From positions 806,001 through 870,000 of the forward strand of contig JACGCM010001594.1 of assembly GCA_014058105.1 (NCBI GenBank): 64,000 bases of DNA. The letters are read 5' to 3'. Positions 1 to 13,149 of this stretch are shown here, piece by piece. A model generated the notes under the pieces. That model was not told the DNA's origin. It searched no databases and was given only the letters and a program-made list of their open reading frames with translations. The position numbers were made by a program, and so were the translations under genes. This DNA comes from Kingdonia uniflora (Eukaryota > Streptophyta > Magnoliopsida > Ranunculales > Circaeasteraceae). How positions within the stretch are numbered: position 1 is the stretch's first letter; each line of letters starts with the position of its first letter.

Positions 1-1008
1 AATGGATGACGATTTGACGGAGGTTGAAGATGGTTAAAATAACCCTCTCTCTACACTTCAAAACAGTAGCAACAAAGGCGGCAATGACTGAAACAGATCA
101 GCCACAAGGGCAGCAGCAACTGAGCCGTAACAGCTGCCTCTACTCCTTCTAACAGCAATAGCTCTTCCCTCTCCAATTTGAATCAAAACAAAGACCCCAA
201 ACGCAACACAACAATCACAAACCCTAAATAAATTCAAGCCACAAGGGTTCTACCAAAATCAAAATCAATCCAAAGATACAAGAGATAGAGAGAGGAATTA
301 CTCACCGAGAGAAACGGCGAAGATCACGGTGAAGAATCGTGTCGAATTCGGCGAGCAAGGCGAGGAGAGAATTTGGTTTGGAGAAAAGAGGATTCAGTTA
401 GGAGAAGAGAGAGAGAGTGAAAGAGAAATGTAAGGAGATAGAATGGATAATGATATAAATAAAACCGACCAGTCGTTCGAACGATCGTTCTAACGGGAAC
501 TGGAAGAATCCAAAAATGTTACTCTGAGGTCCTCGTGAACCATACACAACGCCAAGACCCTCAGAAGACTGGAACAACCCGAACAACCATCACAACCCTA
601 ACAAAGGGTTCCCAAGGTCTAAACACCACCTCTACCGCTTCACGGCCACCAAAACGCCTAAACCCCCGAAAATGAATATTTTCCTCGGGAAACTCCGGAA
701 ACCTACCGGCCACTCCAACGGCTCACCGGAACCACCCCAAATCACACACACAACACACAAACATCATTACCAAACTTTCAATGGGTTCCCAAGGCCACAA
801 TGCCACCTCTTCCTCCGAATCACCTTCGAATCACCTCTTCCGCCAAAACTACTAAAAGGAATCTAATGGACAAAACCTACAAAAAGTAATGAATGGATGC
901 AATTTTGATGAAGGAGTTAAGCGGAATATAAGTGTGGAAGATAACGTGAAGGAATAATAGTAATAATGTTAAATAAATAAAAAATGACCAAAAAATATGG
1001 GACATTAG
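1..1008. other. Unassigned left edge, no supported gene
   Basis: No reading frame with a recognisable domain is visible on either strand. There are purine-rich GAGA tracts near 285-300 and 405-425, and a palindrome-like stretch near 470-495 (CGTTCGAACG then ATCGTTCTAACG). Two similar segments both containing GGGTTCCCAAGG start near 607 and 784, about 177 bp apart. It could be promoter or UTR sequence of a minus-strand gene lying off the left end, or a decayed mobile element; the sequence does not decide. Confidence 0.3.
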
Positions 1009-4000
1009 ATGTTCCAAAATCGAAAAATAATTGGATCGGATTTCGGTAAATTTAGAAAAAAGTTACAGCCTTTAGCAATCCCTTGTTAAGCGCCTAGTAT
1101 TAAGATAGTAGGGATGCTTTATGGTGATTTAGAGCATTAACTTCTTCACTCTACGTCCTCTGAAAGCATTGATCATAAACATTGGCAGTGGGAAACACAG
1201 GTCTACCAACTTTAATGCATCAATCTAGAACTGCTTCATTTGGCAGATTTTGTTGAAAAAAATTCGGTACAGATAGATATAGGCTCAGTTTGGTTCACTA
1301 AAAAATACGATGCAATGCAAATCGGATGCATTTACAATAATTTTTGTTAAAAACTCCGTGCGCTTAAGCTAAATTAATCTCAATTAAAACTAATATCTCT
1401 TAATTACATAAAATAAAAGGTCGAAGACCTCGGGTTTTTAGATTTACCACAAACTTTACATTTATTTAAGGTTAAGCCTTTTGCTCACACTCAAATTATC
1501 CTTCGAAATAAATTAAGCTTATGCTATATTTTATAAAATAAGAGACCTATCACAAAAGGAACCCTAATAACAATCCATTTAGGAAACTAGTCTTATTATT
1601 CTATGAATTAAAAGTAAATAGCAATAATTAAATAAAATGCGCACACACGACGCTTGAAGCATGCTATCAACTTTATGGTGATAAGACCACGATTCCTATC
1701 AATTCTCACCGTCTAAGAAGAGTTCGTGACTTTGATGAGAAATTCAACAAGTCATCAAAAATATGCGCGCTGTAAGAAGTAGGAAGACGATAACAAAATT
1801 AGCCATAACTCTTTAATATATCTAATTGATTAGGTAACGTATCATTTAGAAGACCGTATCGCTTCATTGGATGCATAACTACTAACTGTACTAATCTACT
1901 CGAACCACGCAAAAAAATTCGTCTACTAATTTTAAATAAATTTGGAAGAAGCCACTGTGAGTAATAGACCACTACAAATTCATCCTGGGTATTTGCCGTA
2001 CCCATTTGGTTTTACCTGCAAATTGAGAAATAATCGGAAACTGAATTATCAGAAATAATCGGAAATTGAATTTCCGGAAATCGGAAAATCAATATAGTGT
2101 TCCAGAATTGAAAAATAATTGGATCGGATTTTCGTAAATTTAGAAAAAAGTTACAGCCTTAAGCAATCCCTTGTTAAGTGCCTAGTATTAAGGTAGTAGG
2201 GATGCTTTATGGTCATTTAGAGCATGAACTTCCTCACTCTACGTCCTCTGAAAGCATTGATCAGGGACATTGGCAGTGCGAAGCACAGGTCTAACTACTT
2301 TATTTCTTCAATCTAGAACAGCTTCATTTGGCAGATTTTGAAGATTTTTTTTTGGTAAAGATAGATATAGGCTCAGTTTGGTTCATTACAAAGTACGATG
2401 CAATGCAAATCCGATGCATTTGCAATAATTAGCTTTAAAAACTACGTGCGCGGAAGCAAAATTAATCTTAATTAAAATTAAGATCTCTCAATTACATAAA
2501 ATAAGAGGTCGAAGACCTCAGGTTTTTAGATTTACCCCAAACTTTAAATCTATTTAAGGCTAAACCATTTGCTCTCACTCAATCTATCCTTTGAAATAAA
2601 TTAAGCTAATGCAATATTTTATAAAATAAAGGACCTGACACAAAAGAAACCATAATAACAATCCAATTAAGAAACTAGTCTTATTATTCTACCAACTAAA
2701 AATAAATGTCAATAAATAAATAAAATGCACACACACGACTTATAAAGCAGGCTATGCGTGTTCGTGGATACGACCATGATAGATATCAACTCTCCCCGTC
2801 TAAGAAGAGTTCGTGACTTTGTCGAGAAAATCAACAAGTCATCAATAAAATGCACGCCGAATGAAGTAGGAAGACGTTAACGAAATTAGCCATAACTCTC
2901 TAATATACCCAATTGATTGGGTAACGCATCATCAAGAATCCCGTATCGCTTCATTTGATGCATAACTACTAACTGTACTAATCTACTCGAACCACGCATA
3001 AAAATTCGATGATGAACTTTAAATATATAAAGGAGAAGCAACTATGAGTATAAGACAGCTATAAATTTTTCGACGGTATTTGCCGTACCTATTTGGTTTT
3101 GCCTGGAAATAAAGAAATAATTTAAACTGAATTAACGGAAATAATTGGAAAATGAATTTTCGGAAATCAAAAAATCAATATAGTGCTCCAAAATCGAAAA
3201 AAAAATTGGTTCGGATTTAGGAAAATTTAGAAAAATGTTGCATCCCTAAGCAATCCCTTGTTAAGCGCCTAGTACTAAGGTAGTAGGGATGCTTTATGGC
3301 TATTTAGAGCATGAACTACCTCACTCTACGTCCTCAGAAAGCATTGATCAGAGATATTGGCAGTGGGAAGCAGAGGTCTACCAACATTAATGCATCAATC
3401 TATAACTAATTAATTTGGCAGATTTTAAAGAAAAAATTCGGTACAGATAGATATTGGCTCAGTTTGGTTCACTACAAAAACCGATGCAATGCAATTCCGA
3501 TGCATTTGCAGTAATTTGTGTTCAAAACTACGTGCGCTTTAGCTAAATTAATCTCAAAGAAAACTAAGATCTCTCAATTACATAAAATAAAAGGTCGAAG
3601 ACCTCGGGTTTTTAGATTTACCGCAAACTTTACATTTATTAAAGGTTAAGCCTTTTGCTCTCACTCAAACTATCATTCAAAATAAATTAAGCTTATCCTA
3701 TATTTTATAAAATAAGAGACCTAACACAAAAGAAACCCAAATAACAATCAAATTAACCAACTAGTCTTATTATTCTGTCAATTTAAAGTAAATTGCAATA
3801 ATTAAATAATATGCGCACGCACGACATATGAAGCATGCTACGCATGGTCGTGGATACGACCACGATTCCTATCAACTCTCTGCGTCTAAGAAGAGTACGT
3901 GATTTTGACGAGAAAATCAACAAGTCATCAAAAAAATGTACGCCGATAGAAGTTGAAAGACGATAACGAAATTTGCCATAACTCGTAATATAACAAATTG

Positions 4001-7000
4001 ATTGGGTAACGCATCATCTAGAATCCCGTATCGTCTCATTGGATGCATAACTACTAACTGGACTAATCTATTCGAACCACGCATAAAAATTCCACGTATT
4101 TTTAATAAATATAGAAGAAACAACTATGAGTATAAGACAGCTATAAATTCTTCCACGGTATTTGCCGTACCTATTTAGTTTTGCCTGCAAATAGAGAAAT
4201 AATCTAAAACTGAATTTACGGAAATAATCAGAAAATGAATTTTCGGAAATCGAGAAATAAATATAGTGCGCCAAAATAAAAAAAAATTGGTTTTGAATTT
4301 CAGAAAATTTAGAAAAAAGTTGCAGCCCTAAGCAATCCCATGTTAAACGCCTAGTATTATGTTAGTAGGGATGCTTAATGGTGATTTAGAGCTTGAACAA
4401 CCTCACTCTACGTCCCCTGAAGGCATTGATCAAAGACATTGGAAGGGGTAAGCACAGGTCTACCAACATTAATGCATCAATCTATAACTGATTCAATTGG
4501 CAGATTTTGAAGAAAAAAATTCGGCATAGATAGATATAGGCTCAGTTTGGTTCACTACAAAGACCGATGCAATACAATTCCGTTGCATTTCTAATAATTT
4601 GTGTTCAAAACTACGTGCGCTTAAGCTAAATTAATCTCAATTAAAGTTATGATCTCTCGATTACATAAAATAAAGGTCGAAAACCTCGGGTTTTTAAATT
4701 TACCACAAACTTTACATCTATTTATGGTTAAGCCTTTTGCTCTCACTCAAACTATCCTTCAAAATAAATTAAGCTTATGCTATATTTTATAAAATAAGAG
4801 ACCTAACACAAAAGTAACCCTATCATCAATCCAAATAGGAAACTATCCTATTATTCTATCAATTTAAAGTAAATAGCAACAATTAAATAAAATAAGCACA
4901 TACGACGTATGAAGCATGCTACCCGTGGTCGAGGATACGACCACGATTCTTATTAACTTTCCCCGTCTAAGAAGAGTTCGTGACTTTGACGTGAAAATCA
5001 ACAAGACATCAAAAAAATGCACGCCGAATGAAGTAGGAAGACGATAACTAAATTTGCAATAATTAGCTAATATACCCTATTGATTGGGTAACGCATTATC
5101 TAGAAGCCCGTATCGCTTCATTGGATGCATAACTACTAACTGTACTAATCAACTCGAACAACGCATATAAATTTGTCCACGAATTTAAAGGAAATATAGA
5201 AGAAGCAACTATGAGTATAAGACAGCTGCAAATTCTTATACAAAATTTGCCGTACCCATTTGGTTTTGCCTGCTAATAGAGAAATAGTGGGAAACTGAAT
5301 TTTCAGAAATAATCAAAAAATCAATATATTGTACCAAAATCGAAAAAAAATTGGATCGGATTTCGGAAATTTTTAAAAAAAGTTACAACCCTAACCAATC
5401 CCTTGTTAAGCGCCAAGTATTAAGGTAGTAGGGATACTTTATGGTGATTTAGAGAATAAACTACATCACTCTACGTCCTCTTAAAGCATAGATCAGAGAC
5501 ATTGGCCGTGGGAGGCACCGGTCTACCATCTTTAATGCTTCAATCCCGAACTGCTTTATATGGCAGATTTGAAGATTAAATTTTAGTACTGATAGATATA
5601 GGCTCAGCTTGGTTCACTACAAAGTACGATGCAATGCAAATCTGATGCATTTGCAATAATTTGTGTTAAAAACTAAGTGCGCTTAAGCTAAATTAATCTC
5701 AATTAAAACTAAGATCTCACAATTACATAAAATAAAATGTCGAAGACCTCAGGTTTTTAGATTTGCCCCAAACTTTGCATCAATTTAAGGTTAAGCCTTT
5801 TGCTCTCACTCAAATTATCCTTTGAAATAAATTAAGCATATGTTATATTTTATAATATAAGAGACCTAACACAAAAGAAACCCTAATAACAATCTAAATA
5901 GGAAAATAGTCCTATTATTCTATCAATTTTAAGTAAATAGAAATAATTAAATAAAATGTGCACATACGACGTATGAAGCATGCTACGCGTGGTCATGGAT
6001 ACGACCACGAGTCCTATCAACTCTCCCCGTCTAAGAAGAGTTAGTGACTTTGAAGAGAAAATCAACAAGTCAAAAAAAAATGTACGCCGAAAGATGTAGG
6101 AAGACGACAACAAAATTTTCCCTAACTCGCTAATATACCCAATTGATTGGGTATCGCATCATCCTGAATCTCGTATCGCTTCATTAGATGCATAACTTCT
6201 AACTGTACTAATCAATTCAAACTACGTATATAAATTCCTCCACAAATTTTAAATAAATATAGAAAAAACAACTATGAGTTCAAGACAGCTGCAAATACTT
6301 CTACGATATTTGTCGTACACATTTGGTTTTGCCTGCAAATAGAGAAATAATCGAAAACTGAATTTTAGGAAATCGAAAAATCAATATAGTGTTCCAAAAT
6401 CGAAAAAAAATTTGATCGGATTTTAGAAAAATTAGAAAAAAGTTGCAGCCCAAAGCAATCCTTTGTTAAGCTCCTAGTATTATGGTAGTAGGGATGCTTT
6501 ATGGTGATTTAGATCATGAACTACCTCACTCTACGTCTTCTGAAAGTATTGATCAGAGACATTGGCGGTGGGTAGCACTGGTCAACCAACTTTAATGCAT
6601 CAATCTAGAACTGCTTCATTTGGCAGATTTGGAAGAAAAAAATTCGGTACAGATAGATATATGCTCAGTTTGGTTCACTACAAAGTACGATGCAATGCAA
6701 ATCTGATGCATTTGCAATAATTTTTGTTAAAAACTACGTGCGCGGAAGCTAAATTAATCTCAATTAAAACTAAGATCTCACAATTACATAAAATAAAAGG
6801 CTAAAGACCTCGAGTTTTTAGATTTACCCCAAACTTTACATTTATATAAGGTTATGCCTTTTGCTCTCACTCAAACTATCCTTCGAAATTAATTAAGCTT
6901 ATGCTATATTTTAAAAAATATGAGACTTAACACAAAAGAAACCCTAATAACAATCCTATTAAGAAACTAGTCCTATTATTCTATCCATTTAAAGTAAATT

Positions 7001-10000
7001 TCAATAATTAAATAAAATGCACACACACGACGTATGAAGAATCCTACGCGTGGTGGTGGATATGACCACGATTCCAATCAACTCTCCCCGTCCAAGAAGA
7101 GTTTGTGACTTTGACATGAAAATCAACAAGTCATCAAAAAAATGCACGCCCATAGAAGTAGGAGGACGATAACAAAATTTGCCATAACTCTCTAATATAC
7201 CCAATTGATAGGGAAACGGATAATCAAGAAACCTGTGACGCTTCATTGGATGCATAACTACTAACTGTACTAATCTACTCGAACCACGCGTAAAAATTCA
7301 TCCATTAATTTTAAATAAATATAGAAGAACCAACTATGAGTAATAGACAGCTGCAAATACTTCCACGGTATTTGTCGTACCCATTTTGTTTTGCCTGCAT
7401 ATAGAGAAATAATCGGAAATAAAATTTAGGAAATCTAAAAATCAATATAGTGTTCCAAAATCGAAAAAAAAATTGGATCGGATTTCAGAAAATTTAGAAA
7501 AAAGTTGCAGCCCTAAGCAATCCCTTGTTAAGCACCATGTATTAATGTTGTAGGGATGATTTATGGTGATTTAGAGCATGAACTACCTCATACTACGTCC
7601 TCTGAAAGCATTGATCAGGGACATTGGCAGTAGGAAGCACAGGTCTACCTACTTTAATTCATCAATCTAGAACTACTTCATTTGACAGATTATGAAGAAA
7701 AAAAAATCGGTACAGGTAGATATAGGCTCAGTTTGGATCACTACAAAGTACGATGCAATACAAATTTGATGCATTTGCCATAATTTGTGTTAAAAACTAC
7801 GTGCGCGGAAGCTAAATTAATCTCAATTAAAACTAAGATCTCTCAATTACTTAAAATAAAAGGATGAAGGCCTCGGGTTTTTAGATTAACCCCAAACTTT
7901 ACATCTAATTAAGGTTAAGCCTTTTGCTCTCACTCAATCAATCCTTCGAAATAAATTAATCTTATGCTATATTTTATAAAATAAGAGACCTAACACAAAA
8001 GAAACCTTAATAACAATCTAATTAGGAAACTAGTCCAATTATTCTATCAATTTAAAGTAAATAGAAATAATTTAATAAAATGCACACACACGACGTATGA
8101 AGCATGATACGCATGGTTATGGATAAAATAATGATTCCTATTAACTCTCCCCGTCTAAGAAGAGTTCGTGACTTTGACTAGAAAATCAACAAGTCATCAA
8201 ATAAATGCACGCAGAAAAAATTAGGAAGACGATGACGAAATTTCCCATAACTCTGTAATATACCGAATTGATTGGGTAACGAATCATCTAGAAGCCCGTA
8301 TCGCGTTATTGGATGCATAACTGTTAGGGTAGCTAATCTACTCGAGCCACGCATAAAAATTCATCCACGAATTTTAAATAAATATAGAAGAAGCAACTAT
8401 GAGTAATAGACCGTCCTAAATTCTTCCACGGTATTTGCCGTACCCATTTCGTTTTGCCTGCAAATAGAGAAATAATCGAATACTGAATTTTTAAAAATAA
8501 TCGGAAATTGAATTTTTTGAAATCGAAAAATCGATGCAGTGTTCCAAAATCGAAAAATAATTGGATCGAATTTCGGAAAATTTTAAAAAAAAGTTGCAGC
8601 CCTAGGCGATCCCTTGTTAAGCGCCTAGTATTAAGGTAGTAGGGATGCTTTATGGTGATTTAGAGCATGAACTACTTCACTCTACGTCCTCTGAAAGCAT
8701 TGATCAAGGATATTGGCAGTAGGAAGCACAGGTCTACCAACTTCAATACATCAATCTAGAACTGCTTCGTTTGGCATATTTTGAAGAAACAATTCTTTAC
8801 AGATAGATATAGGCTCAGTTTGGTTCACTACAAAGTTCGATGCAATGGAAATCTGATGCATTTGCAATAATTTGTGTTAAAAACTACTTGCGCGAAAGCT
8901 AAATTAATCTCAATTAAAACTAAGATCTCTAAATTACATAAAATAAAAGGTCGAAGACCTCTGGTTTTTAGATTTACCCTAAACTTTTCATTTATTTAAG
9001 GCTAAGCCTTTTGCTCTCACTCAAACTATCCTTCAAAATAAATTAAGCTTATGCTATATTTTATAAACTAAGAGACCTAACACAAAAGAAACCCTAATAA
9101 CAATCCAATTAGGAAACTAGCCCTATTATTTAATCAATTTAAAGTATAATAGCAACTATTAAATATAATGCGCACACAGGACGTACGAAGCATGCTACGC
9201 GTTGTCGTAGATACGACCACAATTCCTATCAACTCTCCCCGTCTAAGAAGAGTTCGTGACTTTGACGAGAAAATTAACAAGTCATCAAAGAAATGTACGC
9301 CGAAAGAAGTAAGAAGACGATAACGAAATTTGCCATAACTTGCTAATATACCTAATTGATAGGGTAACGCATCATCTAGAAGCCCGTATCGCTTCATTGA
9401 ATACATAACTACTAACTGTACTAATCTACTCGAACCAAGCATACAAATTCGTCCACAAATTTTAAATAAATATAGAAGAAGCAACTATAAGTAATAGACC
9501 GCTGTAAATTCTTCCACGGTATTTTCCGTAACCATTTGGTTTTGCCTGCAAATAGAGAAATAATCGAAAACTGAATTTTCGGAAATAATCGGAAATTGAA
9601 TTTTTGAAAATCGGAAAATCAATATATTGTTCCAAAATTGAAAAATAATTAGATCGGATTTCAAAAATTTAGAAAAACGTTGCAGCCCTAACCAATCCTT
9701 TGTTTAGCGCCTAGTATTAAGGTAGTAGGGATTCTTTGTGATAATTTAGAGCATGAAATACCTCACTCAACATCCTCTGAAAGTATTGATCAGAGATATT
9801 GGCTGTGGAAAGCACTGGTCTTCCAACTTTAATGCATAAATCTAGAACTGCTTCATTTGGCAGATTTTGAAGAAAAAAATTCGGTACAGATAGATATAGG
9901 CTCAGTTTGGTTCACTACAAAGTACGATGCAATGCAAATCCGATGCATTTGTAATAATTTGTGTTAAAAACAACGTACGCGGAAGCTAAATTAATCTCAA

Positions 10001-11720
10001 TTAAAACTAAGATCTCTTAATTACATAAAATAAAATGTCGAAGACCTTGGATTTTTTTATTTAACCCAAATTTTACGTCTATTTAAGGTTAAGCCTTTTT
10101 CTCTCACTCAAACTATCATTCGAAATAAATTAAGCTTATGTTATATTTTTTAAAATAAGAGACCTAACACAAAAGAAACCTTAATAACAATCCAATTAGG
10201 AAACTAGTCCTATTATTCTATCAATTTCAACTAAATTGTAATAATTAAATAAAATGCGCACACACGTCATATGAAGCATGTTGCGCGTGGTCGTGGATAC
10301 GATTACGATTCCTATCAACTCTCCCTGTCTAAGAAGAGTTCGTGACTTTGACGAGAAAATTAACAAGTCATCAAAAAAATGTACGCCGACAAAAGTTGGA
10401 AGACGATAACGAAATTTGCCATAACTCACTAATATACCTAATTGATTGGGTAACGCATCACCTAGAAGCCCGTATCGCTTCATTGGATGCATAACTATTA
10501 ATTGTACTAATCTACTCGAACCACGCATAAAAATTCGTCTGCATATTTTAAATAAATATAGAAGAAGTAACTATGAGTAATAGACTGCTGTAAATTCTTC
10601 CGCGGTATTTGCCGTACCCATTTGGTTTTGCCTGAAAAAAGAGAAATAATCGGAAACTGAATTTTTGGAAATAATCAAAATTGAAATTTCCGAAATCAGA
10701 AAATCAATATAGTTTTCCAAAATCAAAAAATAATTTGATCGGATCTTGGAAAATTTAGAAAAAAATTGTAGCCCTAAGCAGTCCCTTGTTAAGAGCCTAG
10801 TATTATGGTAGTATGGTGATTTAGTGTATGAACTACCTCACTACGTCCTCTGAGAGCATTGACCAGAGACATTGGTAGTGAGAAGCATAGGTCTACCAAC
10901 TTTAATGCATCAATCTAGAACTGCTTCATTTGGCAGATTTTGAAGAAGAAAATCGGTACAGATAGATATAGGCTTAGTTTGGCTTGCTACAAAGTACGAT
11001 GCAATGCAAATCCAATGCATTTGCAATAATTTGTGTTAAAAACTACGTGCGCGGAAGCTAAATTAATCTCAATTAAAACTTAGATCTCTCAATTACATAA
11101 AATAATAGGTCGAAGACCTCGGGTTTTTTATTTACCCTAATCTTTACATCTATTTAAGGTTAAGCCTTTTGCTCTCACTCAAACTATCCTTCAAAATAAA
11201 TTAAGCTTCTGCTATATTTTATAAAATAAGAGACCTAACACAATAGAAACCCTAATAATAATCCAATTAGGAAACTAGTCCTATTATTCTATCAATTTGA
11301 AGTAAATAACAATAATTAAATAAAATACGCACACACGACGTATGAAGCATGCTACGCGTGGTCGTGGAAACGTCCACGATTCCTATCAACTCTCCCCGTC
11401 TAAGAAGAGTTCGTGACTTTGACGAGAAAATCAACAAGTTATCAATAAAATCCACGCCGAAAGAAGTAGGATGGCGATAACAAAATTTTCCATAACTCGC
11501 AAATATACCCAATTGATTTGGTAACACATCATCTAAAAGCCTGTATCGCTTCATTGGATGCATAACTACTAATTGTACTAATCTACTCGAAACGCGCATA
11601 AAAATTTGTATACGAATTTTAAATAATTATAGATGAAGCAACTATGAGTATAAGACATCTACAAATTCTTCCACGATATTTGCCTTACCCATTTGGTTTT
11701 GCCTGTAAATAGATAATCGA
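1009..11720 (-). repeat. Ten-copy tandem array, ~1.06-1.09 kb unit, LTR-related
   Basis: A long unit is repeated head to tail ten times. The landmark AGCAATCCCTTGTTAAG (or a close variant) falls at 1074, 2162, 3249, 4331, 5394, 6454, 7516, 8605, 9691 and 10777, giving steps of 1088, 1087, 1082, 1063, 1060, 1062, 1089, 1086 and 1086 bp. Each unit contains, reading plus strand from TGTTAAAAACTACGTGCG for about 360 bp, a block clearly homologous to the LTR fragment at 12740-13096, so the array appears to be built from a copia-type LTR or LTR plus adjacent sequence read on the minus strand. No primer-binding site is seen at the LTR edge inside units. Copies differ by many substitutions, so the array is not recent. 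Edges are accurate to about 10 bp. Confidence 0.9.
10196..10528 (-). other. Repeat-borne ORF (~110 aa), probably non-coding
   Basis: The last three units keep an open minus-strand frame of similar length in the same place: 9134-9484 (116 aa), 10196-10528 (110 aa) and 11267-11599 (110 aa). Shorter broken versions occur at 1799-2005, 3917-4123 (largely), 5883-6113 and 7001-7255. The shared core reads like SSRLVQLVVMHPMKRYG and then FFDDLLIFSSKSRTLLRRGE. The FDDLLIFSKS-like string resembles a reverse transcriptase motif, but no other RT motifs flank it and half of the frame lies within LTR-homologous DNA. The simplest reading is a chance ORF kept by recent common ancestry of units. No function can be given. 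Confidence 0.3.
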
Positions 11721-12724
11721 TTGTTGTGCCATAAATTCCATGCGTGACTTCATCGTTTTGTCCCAAATACTGATGAAAACTCTGACTTTTACGGTCTTCA
11801 AACTCATCCCAAAACGAATCAACAATCTTCAAAGTAATTACCTAATTTGTAGACTCATCAAAGATTAGGGGTTTATCCCAATCCATTGCTTAATAAAAGT
11901 TGTAAAATGTCACACGTATTGGGTTATCCGCTGCTTCTTCCCAAATTTCTTGGCTTGTTTCGTGTACCAGATCGCGGATGTCGTTGATCCCGACAATGAT
12001 ATGGGGCTCTTTCTCTTAAATTTGAGCCACCGTAGACACCAATGGCCCTCTATCCATTGTTGGCGATGTAATCATCCACTCTTTGATCGGTCTTCAAATT
12101 CTAAACAAGGGTTTCGATTGGGGTTGGTCTTCTTTGGTTGGGATTCCTGACCATTAGAAATCGTTGATGATGTGAACCTTTTGCATCAATGTCCCAACCT
12201 CCTCGTCGGACTTTGACTGAAAACTCTTCGACACGTCTTCGACTTTCCTACCTACTTAATCAATCGTACAGTGAACCTCTCTCTCCGTCGTCTCTTCGTG
12301 GTGTTTTATCTCTAAGTTATCTCCATCAAATTTCTTCGAATCGACCGTCACAACTATCGCCTCTAACCTCGTGATTTTGACAATACCTACACTCGTCCAA
12401 AATCTATCTTTTCTGACATTAGAGTTCTCAAGCATCTGAAATGCCTCATTTGTTAGATCTATTTTTAAACATAAAAACATTCAGAATCCATACTTCATTG
12501 GAGTATGTATTCGTCATTTTTCAATCTCTGTTCTATATAATTTTGTATATAGTCTTCTACTTTGTAGTCTTTCCACCTGAACTTGTCCCATAATTCTTCT
12601 AAATCTTTTTGGCTTAACATTGTTGTAGCAAAACTCACTGTAGCAGATGCAGAAATTACTGGTAGTAATGCAAAAAATTACTGTAACAGTCGATACAAAA
12701 AAATTTCCCTGAAGACTCTTGCTA
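11721..12724 (-). mobile_element. Copia-like internal region remnant
   Basis: This stretch lies between the tandem array and the primer-binding-site-like sequence, and would be the internal region of a minus-strand retroelement whose LTR is at 12740-13096. A minus frame at 12256-12480 contains KFDGDNLEI, similar to the KFDG-N-F start of copia gag proteins, and is then lost to stops. Around 11740-11900 another minus frame reads IVDSFWDEFEDRKSQSFHQ. No protease, integrase or RT motif is visible, so the element is either heavily deleted or was non-autonomous. Assignment to copia rests on the PBS-like site plus the KFDG motif and is moderate. Confidence 0.45.
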
Positions 12725-12737
12725 GCTCTGGTACCAA
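12725..12737 (-). other. Primer-binding-site-like sequence (initiator Met tRNA type)
   Basis: Read on the minus strand this is TTGGTACCAGAGC, one base from TTGGTATCAGAGC, the usual copia primer site complementary to initiator tRNA-Met. It starts two bases after the CA that ends the LTR fragment, which is the normal geometry. Confidence 0.6.
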
Positions 12738-12739
12738 GT

Positions 12740-13096
12740 TGTTAAAAACTACGTGCACGTAAACTAAATTAATTTCAATTAAAACTAAGATCTCTCAATT
12801 GCATAAAATAAATGGTCGAAGACTTGGGTTTTTAGATTTACCTCAAAGTTTACATCACTTTTCTAAGGCTAAGACTTTTGCTCGCACTCAAACTAATCTT
12901 CGAAATAAACTAAGCTTAGGCTCTCTTTTCTATGAGAAGAGACCTAGCACAAAAGAAACCCTAATACCAATCCAATTAAGAAACTAGTCATATTATTCCA
13001 TCAATTTAAAGTAAATAACAATAACTAAATAAAAGGCGAACACACGACGTATAAAACGTGCTACGCGTAGTCGTGGATACGACTACGATTCCAATA
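12740..13096 (-). mobile_element. Truncated copia-type LTR related to the array unit
   Basis: On the minus strand this segment ends in ...TTTTTAACA just before the primer-binding-like site. Over its full length it matches the same block in every array unit (for example 11037-11382), including the pyrimidine-rich middle, CACAAAAGAAACCCTAAT and the GTCGTGGATACGAC palindrome-like stretch. Similarity stops at about 13096, so the outer part of the LTR is missing or was replaced. This is the key sequence linking the array to a retrotransposon. Confidence 0.65.
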
Positions 13097-13149
13097 AATT
13101 TGCATTGCAATAAAAGTTAGGGGATGTCATGGATTGAACTGATCAATAG

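Noticed and set aside
9134..9484. FFDDLLIFSSKS in the array ORF looks like an RT polymerase motif
   Set aside because: No other RT motif occurs in order around it and part of the frame lies in LTR-homologous DNA; treated as coincidence.
12189..12374. Plus-strand ORF opposite the gag-like minus frame
   Set aside because: Shadow of the minus frame, no domain, Ser/Leu-rich by composition.
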